Position numbers and translations under genes: made by a program | Shown here: one piece after another, positions 59,313-64,000 of the stretch | Layout: each line of letters starts with the position of its first letter | Numbering within the stretch: the first letter of the stretch is position 1 | The notes under the pieces: generated by a model | Told to the model about the DNA's origin: nothing | Database searches by the model: none | The model's input: only the letters and a program-made list of their open reading frames with translations | NCBI RefSeq assembly: GCF_028993635.1 | Contig: NZ_CP118631.1 | Location: forward strand, 4,774,001-4,838,000 | Direction: 5' to 3' | DNA from: Mucilaginibacter sp. SJ | GTDB taxonomy: Bacteria > Bacteroidota > Bacteroidia > Sphingobacteriales > Sphingobacteriaceae | Length of the DNA stretch: 64,000 nucleotides

Positions 59313-60311
59313 ATGTCAGAGATTCCTTTTTTGCAGGCAGTTGCCATAAGTAAAATATTTCCGGGAAAGCAGCAGGCCGGTGTAAAAAAAACCGGGCTCA
59401 TTATTGAGCCGGGCAAAATCACCGCCATTATAGGTGAAAGTGGTAGTGGTAAAAGCACTCTGTTACGCTTGTTATACGGCTTACTTTCCCCTGATGAAGG
59501 TACCGTTTACTTTAAAGGCGAACGCATTTGGGGCCCCGAAGAAAAACTGATCCCGGGTCATGATGCCATGAAAATGGTAACCCAGCATACTGACGATCTT
59601 AACCTGTTTGCCAAAGTTTGGGATAACGTGGCTGCTATGCTGCCGGCAACAGATCTCAAAGCCAAACAGGAGAAAACCGAAAGGGTGCTTAAACAGCTCA
59701 ACATGTTTGCCATGGCCGATAAGCGCGTAGCCGACTTAAGCGGCGGCGAAAAGCAACGAGTAGCCATTGCCCGCGCAATCGTTACCCATCCCCAGGTATT
59801 ACTGCTTGACGAGCCATTTAACCAGGTGGATACCTCCTTCAGGGAAGGCTTACAGCATGATATCAGACAAATTGTTAAGGAAACAGGGTTAACGGTGATC
59901 ATGGTATCTCATGATCCTGCCGAAGTGCTATCGATGGCAGATGAGCTTATTGTTATAAACAAAGGAGAAATTGTTGAGCATGGCAACCCCAAGGCGTTAT
60001 ACAAACATCCAAAATTTCTTTACACAGCTCAATTACTTACCAACTGCAACGTACTAACCGCTCATGAGGCCCGTTTTTGCGGCATTAACATAACCAAAGA
60101 ATATGCGGTTGTTTATCCTGAGCAGATCAAAATTAAATTAATAGCTGCAACCAAAAGCTGGGTTGTTAAGCAGGTGTTATTTAAAGGTTTTTATGAGGAT
60201 TTGATCCTTAGGCATGAAGATATTACCCTACGGGTTTTGAGCGAGGAAACCGGAAAATATGCCGAGGGAGATTTGGTAGCAGTACGGGTGGAGAAGTATT
60301 TGGAGTATTAA
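59313..60311 (+). CDS. ABC transporter ATP-binding protein with C-terminal TOBE-like region
   Basis: 332 residues from ATG 59313; a TTG at 59304 is an alternative. Walker A GESGSGKST (about 44-52), signature LSGGEKQRVAIARAI, Walker B VLLLDEPF and switch-region His in VSHDP. The last about 100 residues (GINITKEYAVVYPEQIKI, EDITLRVLSEETGKYAEGDL) fit a TOBE/regulatory extension as in the PotA/FbpC/MalK type. No permease or substrate-binding gene is next to it, so the substrate cannot be inferred. Confidence 0.92.
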   Translation: MSEIPFLQAVAISKIFPGKQQAGVKKTGLIIEPGKITAIIGESGSGKSTLLRLLYGLLSPDEGTVYFKGERIWGPEEKLIPGHDAMKMVTQHTDDLNLFAKVWDNVAAMLPATDLKAKQEKTERVLKQLNMFAMADKRVADLSGGEKQRVAIARAIVTHPQVLLLDEPFNQVDTSFREGLQHDIRQIVKETGLTVIMVSHDPAEVLSMADELIVINKGEIVEHGNPKALYKHPKFLYTAQLLTNCNVLTAHEARFCGINITKEYAVVYPEQIKIKLIAATKSWVVKQVLFKGFYEDLILRHEDITLRVLSEETGKYAEGDLVAVRVEKYLEY

Positions 60312-60391
60312 TCCTACGATTAGGCTTACAAGGCAAGCAAGATATTTAGTTGTAGTTAACTGATATCGGCCCGCTCATTCGCCGCGGGTTG

Positions 60392-60660
60392 GCTTTGTTC
60401 TTTTTCTTGATAAAAAGAACCAAAAATCAAGTCAGCAGATAGGCTTCTTGGCGCTCAAGGCCTTTGCCCTGCAAACCGGGCATAACCACGGGCTGCAATT
60501 ATTTTGCCCTGCTTCGCTCGCTCGTTGTCCCCGCTTCTGCAAAAACTTGCTATGCCCCTACAGCAGCACAGGCCAGCATTGTTCTGCCCGGTTTCGCCCG
60601 AAGCTTACCTGCTGACGGGGAACTGAAGACACAAGACGGTTAGATTTAAGAAAAAAGGAT
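60392..60660. repeat. intergenic dispersed repeat with TTCTTTTTCTTGATAAAAAG core
   Basis: TTGTTCTTTTTCTTGATAAA and AAGAACCAAAAATCAAG, then low-complexity GC-rich text with TTCGCTCGCTCGTTG. The core is of a type widespread in Bacteroidota intergenic regions. No gene is visible in 60312-60729; 60664-60702 is a terminator. Confidence 0.55.
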
Positions 60661-60663
60661 TCA

Positions 60664-60702
60664 AAAAATAAACCGGCGCCATACCTCGCGCTGGCTACCG
60701 GT
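60664..60702 (-). terminator. hairpin terminator of the gene at 60730
   Basis: AACCGG...CCGGTT with an inner GCC/GGC pair, followed on the minus strand by TATTTTTTGA. Confidence 0.75.
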
Positions 60703-60729
60703 TTTTTAAACGTATATTTAAAAAAGGTC

Positions 60730-61041
60730 TTAATGCCTTAAATCAAGGCTCAGCATTACCAGGTTTTTACTTTCAACATAGGCGGTGCGCTCGTTCAACC
60801 TGTCAAGGACCTGGTCAAGCGCCAGGCGGGTCTTTTTCTTTTTAATGTTGAGTTTACTGTAAACTGTTTCCTCGTATATCAGCTTATTGTTATCGTTATA
60901 AAACTTAATGGTTTGCACGCGGGGCAAATTAATATTGTGTTCAACTACCCAAAAACCGCGTACATTTGTTATTTTATTTTGAGCCTGCACCGCAGCTGCT
61001 GCAAGTGCCAGTATACAAACTGTGATAATTAACTTTTTCAT
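60730..61041 (-). CDS. secreted hypothetical protein, 103 residues
   Basis: Starting from ATG 61041, the protein has a signal peptide (MKKLIITVCILALAAAAVQA) and a basic, Lys-rich mature part: NKITNVRGFWVVEHNINLPR, KFYNDNNKLIYEETVYSKLN and IKKKKTRLALDQVLDRLNER. It looks like a small exported alpha/beta domain with no recognised family. A longer frame upstream would add an unconvincing leader. The gene is divergent from the LytS kinase at 61278, about 236 bp away. Confidence 0.75.
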   Translation of the reverse strand: MKKLIITVCILALAAAAVQAQNKITNVRGFWVVEHNINLPRVQTIKFYNDNNKLIYEETVYSKLNIKKKKTRLALDQVLDRLNERTAYVESKNLVMLSLDLRH

Positions 61042-61277
61042 GGTGTTATTTTTAATATAAACTAAAATTAAGGGCCCGTAAAATGGCATGAAAATAGCAT
61101 AGGCACACAACCCGCCAGTTACGATTAACCGCATTTTAATACGACAAATAAACATCCAACCTAAAAAACGTACCGAAGCAGCCTTACTCCAGGTAGTTTG
61201 TCATCAAATGATTGCAGTTTGTCGCACTTTTATCCTAAAAGCCGTCCAATTAAACTGTTTTACAGTAAATTAGCTAT

Positions 61278-62393
61278 ATGAATACTGGTTTCGATCTCCT
61301 GCTCAATAATATAAAGCTGCCGCGCTTTTGGCAGCATGTGATATTTTGGGTGATTGTATCGTTTTTCATTACCACACTTTATTCATTCCAGACCAATTTT
61401 TGGGTATCCTTACGCAATAACCTTTTGTACATGCCCATACAAATTGCGTATTACTATGCCATTGCCTACTGGCTGGTGCCCAAATACGTTTTTGAAAAGC
61501 GATATATAATGTTTTTCATGATGCTGATACCGCTTGTTTTTGCATGTATGTTTATCAGCCGTACCATCGGAATCCTTTTTGTAGCGCCCTACCTGATCAG
61601 GGTGATGCATGTGACAGATGCCGGTTATATCGCCTCAACCCAACGTCCGTTTTTTGAGCAGTTAACAGATGGGCAAAGCCTGGTAAATTCATTTAAAGGA
61701 ACCAACCTGTTCACTGGGTTTGTACTTGCTATTAAACTTTTTAAAATGTGGTATGAGCGCAAGCAGGCGGCATTGGAAGCCGAACTCAACGCGTTGAAAG
61801 CCCAGGTACATCCGCATTTTTTATTTAATACGCTTAACAACCTTTACTCATTAAGCCTTAACAGCTCGCCAAAATCGCCGCAGGCTATCATTGGCCTGTC
61901 TGACCTGCTGCGCTATATGCTTTATGAATGCTCAGATAACGAAGTACTTTTAGAGAAGGAGGTATTTATGATGCAGCAGTATGTGAAGCTTGAAAAGCTG
62001 CGCTATGAAGAACGTATCGATATCAACTTTACCATTACCGGTAATTTGAAAGATAAAACTATAGCACCGCTGCTGATTTTGCCTTTTATTGAAAATGCCT
62101 TTAAGCATGGTACCAGCGAACAGGTAGGCGCAGCCTGGATCAATATTGATATCAGCGTTACACTCAACCATTTTAAACTAAAGGTTGCCAACAGTAAACC
62201 GGATCATCCTTTTGATACAAACAATACACCGGGACATATCGGTTTAAAAAATGTCACCAAAAGACTCGATCTGCTTTATCCCCACTCGTCACGCCTTAAA
62301 ATCGTAAATGAGGAAGATACCTTTTTTGTGGTGCTTGACCTCGACCTTAAGATCATAAAGCAATCTGCTGAACAACAAATGGTAACCGCATGA
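61278..62393 (+). CDS. LytS-type sensor histidine kinase
   Basis: 371 residues with four membrane segments (about 18-36, 48-70, 77-108 and 140-158), a short coiled coil (RKQAALEAELNALKAQ), VHPHFLFNTLNNLYSL (phosphoacceptor His-180) and the ATPase N- and G-boxes LPFIENAFKHGTSEQ and GHIGLKNVTKRLDLLY. Its stop overlaps the start of the LytTR regulator by four bases. It is the second pair of this type in the window and is a paralogue of the kinase at 39703-40764, with similar order and length. Confidence 0.94.
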   Translation: MNTGFDLLLNNIKLPRFWQHVIFWVIVSFFITTLYSFQTNFWVSLRNNLLYMPIQIAYYYAIAYWLVPKYVFEKRYIMFFMMLIPLVFACMFISRTIGILFVAPYLIRVMHVTDAGYIASTQRPFFEQLTDGQSLVNSFKGTNLFTGFVLAIKLFKMWYERKQAALEAELNALKAQVHPHFLFNTLNNLYSLSLNSSPKSPQAIIGLSDLLRYMLYECSDNEVLLEKEVFMMQQYVKLEKLRYEERIDINFTITGNLKDKTIAPLLILPFIENAFKHGTSEQVGAAWINIDISVTLNHFKLKVANSKPDHPFDTNNTPGHIGLKNVTKRLDLLYPHSSRLKIVNEEDTFFVVLDLDLKIIKQSAEQQMVTA

Positions 62394-63124
62394 AAATCCG
62401 CACACTTATAGTCGACGATGAGCCACATGCCATTGAGGTGTTAAAAAATTATCTCGAGCGCTTTAGTGAGATGGAGGTTACCGCTACCTGCAATGATGGT
62501 ATTGAAGCCTTTCGCCTCTTGCAACAAAAACCTATCGATTTGATGTTCCTGGATATTCAGATGCCGGGAATAAAAGGTACCGACCTGCTGAAAAGCCTCA
62601 AGAACCCACCTAAAGTAATTTTCACCACCGCCTACAGCGAATATGCGCTTGATGGCTTTGAGCTGAATGCGGTTGATTACCTTTTAAAGCCTATCTCCTT
62701 TGAGCGTTTCCTGCGGGCGGTCGACAAGATTTATCAGCTAAACGAGCATAAGGGCAAACTCCTGATTACCCATGAAGAACCTGTAAGTGATACGCATACG
62801 TTCATCTATCTTAAAGTAGACCGCAAAACCATCAAAGTTAACATCAATGATATTTTATGGATAGAAAGCCTGCGCGATTATATTAAGGTAGTAGCTGTAA
62901 ATAACCAGGTGCACATTACCCGGCAAAAGATCAGCCTGCTTGAAGAGATGTTGCCTGAAAGCAGGTTTGTACGCATCCATCGGTCGTTTATAGTTGCGTT
63001 GAATAAGATAGATTCTTTCTATGCCTACAGCATAGATGTTGCCGGGCATGAGCTCCCTATCGGTCGTAATTATAAGCAGGATGTACAGAAGAAATTAAAG
63101 AATGAGCGGTTGCAGATGGGGTGA
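62390..63124 (+). CDS. LytTR-family response regulator
   Basis: 244 residues. The receiver carries DDE (9-11) and Asp-55 (LMFLDIQMPG), with Lys in DYLLKPISF; the LytTR DNA-binding domain lies at about 140-235 (LWIESLRDYIKVVAVNNQVH, RFVRIHRSFIVALNKI). It is coupled to the kinase by an ATGA overlap. The target is not identified. The divergent secreted protein at 60730 is one possibility, mirroring the arrangement around the first pair. Confidence 0.95.
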   Translation: MKIRTLIVDDEPHAIEVLKNYLERFSEMEVTATCNDGIEAFRLLQQKPIDLMFLDIQMPGIKGTDLLKSLKNPPKVIFTTAYSEYALDGFELNAVDYLLKPISFERFLRAVDKIYQLNEHKGKLLITHEEPVSDTHTFIYLKVDRKTIKVNINDILWIESLRDYIKVVAVNNQVHITRQKISLLEEMLPESRFVRIHRSFIVALNKIDSFYAYSIDVAGHELPIGRNYKQDVQKKLKNERLQMG

Positions 63125-63161
63125 TAAAGCCTTAGAAAATTATAAATGTCTGCCTTTTTTC

Positions 63162-63290
63162 ATTCCCTCCCCCGGGAGGGGTGCGGTTGGCAAGTGTAGT
63201 GGCAGGGAGGGGTTATACGCTTTGCTATTTAATAGGCAATATTTATGAAACCCCTCCCTACACCCTCCCAGGGGAGGGAATCGCACCAAT
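63162..63290. repeat. CCCTCCC...GGGAGGG-type composite palindrome
   Basis: ATTCCCTCCCCCGGGAGGG, CAAGTGTAGTGGCAGGGAGG on the left and ACCCCTCCCTACACCCTCCC then AGGGGAGGGAATCGCACC on the right. Same type as 38635-38760. It lies just downstream of the broken helicase. Confidence 0.9.
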
Positions 63291-63326
63291 CCCACGCTTT
63301 CTCTTATTCCTTTTGAACAGCTATTC

Positions 63327-64000
63327 TTACGAAACCCACCAGTCATTTACCAAATTCAATTCATCCTTTGCGCGGGTCACGGCAGTATATGAGATAAGCA
63401 TCTTCGCGCATGGCTTCCCTATACTGTTCACTTTTTTGAGAAATGCCTTTTGCCTTCATCTGGTCATTAAAATCGATGATCAGCGCTTTGGATTGATCGT
63501 TAGTGAGATTTCCCTTTAAGCTTTCAAGCGCATCTAAAGAAAGCAGCATCTTAAACTCCTTCCCCGAAGCCAGTGCGGTAACCAACACTTTTTGAAATTT
63601 CATGCCCAGCTTTTGTTTAGTTTCTTCAAGTTCATTCACAATTACAAAATCGCCGTTGGTAAGCGGTACCGAATAGTTGTTTTGTGTTACCAGCAACACA
63701 TCACCAACCTGTAAAGGCACATACCCCGAACCAAAAAGTTCGCGTCGCATATCCCGGTTTATCATTTGAACTTTTTTGTTACTGCGTGCTATAGCCAGGC
63801 AGCTATTGGGGCCTGCGGCCTTATAATTAGCCGCATACAGGTTAAACATCAGATCGTCTGTAGCATGAAGTTTTACATTATTGAGGTTTGATGCCGGGAT
63901 CTTCGGAAATTTGATGCGCTCGCGGCTTTCGCTCATGGTGCGAATTGCTCCTGCCAAAACCAAAATATCGTTATCATCTTTATTACGCTCTATTTTTGAG
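63327..64000 (-). pseudogene. SF1-type DNA helicase, 3' part with deletion and frameshift (runs off window)
   Basis: The minus strand is open from the window edge through EDAYLIYC, giving residues such as SCLAIARSNKKVQMINRDMR and VPLQVGDVLLVTQNNYSVPL, LTNGDFVIVNELE and QKVLVTALASGKEF, which match the C-terminal half of Pif1/RecD-like SF1 helicases. After DAYL the expected conserved GYAVTCHKAQGGEW (motif V region) is missing. A different frame starts at once with YTAVTRAKDELNLVNDWWVS and then stops at 63327, which is the family's motif VI and end. Thus about 40-50 residues are deleted and the frame is shifted. The 5' part lies outside the window. Confidence 0.75.

Noticed and set aside
60392..60660. 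Possible gene or RNA in the gap after the ABC ATPase
   Set aside because: No frame with coding features; the text is of a repeat type widespread in intergenic DNA.

Overview
The window looks like a chromosomal segment of a Bacteroidota bacterium, most likely of the family Sphingobacteriaceae and Mucilaginibacter-like. That placement is inference. It rests on several TAnnTTTG-type -7 promoter elements, LytS/LytTR two-component pairs, a GT-C protein of the DUF2723 type, SusC-like carboxypeptidase-regulatory/TonB outer-membrane proteins, many secreted glycosidases, REP-associated transposases and abundant short palindromic intergenic repeats. No ribosomal RNA, CRISPR array or intact prophage is visible. 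There is one tRNA, tRNA-Gln(UUG).

Layout. 1-6.2 kb: the 5' part of a BcsB-like protein behind a membrane histidine kinase, a badly decayed GH5 cellulase, an acyl-ACP desaturase and an MscS channel. 6.3-9.5 kb: an AT-rich Type II restriction-modification island with a controller (C) protein, two nuclease-like ORFs, an unknown small ORF, a convergent beta-class DNA methyltransferase and C-box-like operators at both ends. 9.7-17 kb: small or accessory genes (aldo/keto reductase, DUF4846 + M23 peptidase pair, pentapeptide repeat protein), then a REP-associated transposase followed by a 106-bp tandem array and a 312-bp duplication holding a broken gene copy. 17-21 kb: divergent GH42 and GH43 secreted glycosidases. 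21-28 kb: accA, a second RAYT with flanking REPs, a bestrophin channel and an OmpR-type two-component system. 28-35 kb: terminal-inverted-repeat elements, a DUF2723 mannosyltransferase candidate, tRNA-Gln, prs, rplY and pth. 35-47.5 kb: a truncated and a full TonB-type outer-membrane protein, an ArsC/YffB-like protein, a LytS/LytTR pair, a serine hydrolase and a 1218-residue AraC-FtsX fusion. 48-56.5 kb: a haem cluster (hemCD fusion, hemB, hemL, two-component system, unknown membrane protein, hemE, hemJ). 56.5-64 kb: sigma/anti-sigma/outer-membrane operon, ABC ATPase, a second LytS/LytTR pair and the broken 3' end of an SF1 helicase.

How the genes work together. The haem genes cover the route from glutamate-1-semialdehyde to coproporphyrinogen, plus the HemJ oxidase step. 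A complete kinase-regulator pair sits among them, which suggests but does not prove a shared signal. prs, rplY and pth form the usual Bacteroidota housekeeping neighbourhood. GH42 and GH43 share a divergent intergenic region containing a palindrome.

The most unusual content is between the genes. There is (i) a family of roughly 300-330 bp elements with about 40-bp terminal inverted repeats and different hairpin cargo (three copies), one of which adjoins a second TIR element; (ii) a roughly 165-bp dispersed repeat (three copies); and (iii) eight intergenic inverted repeats, each built from its own short vocabulary, seven of them placed directly before a start codon. Starts were chosen by signal peptides, family N-termini and overlaps. 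All family assignments are from reading motifs; no database search was run.
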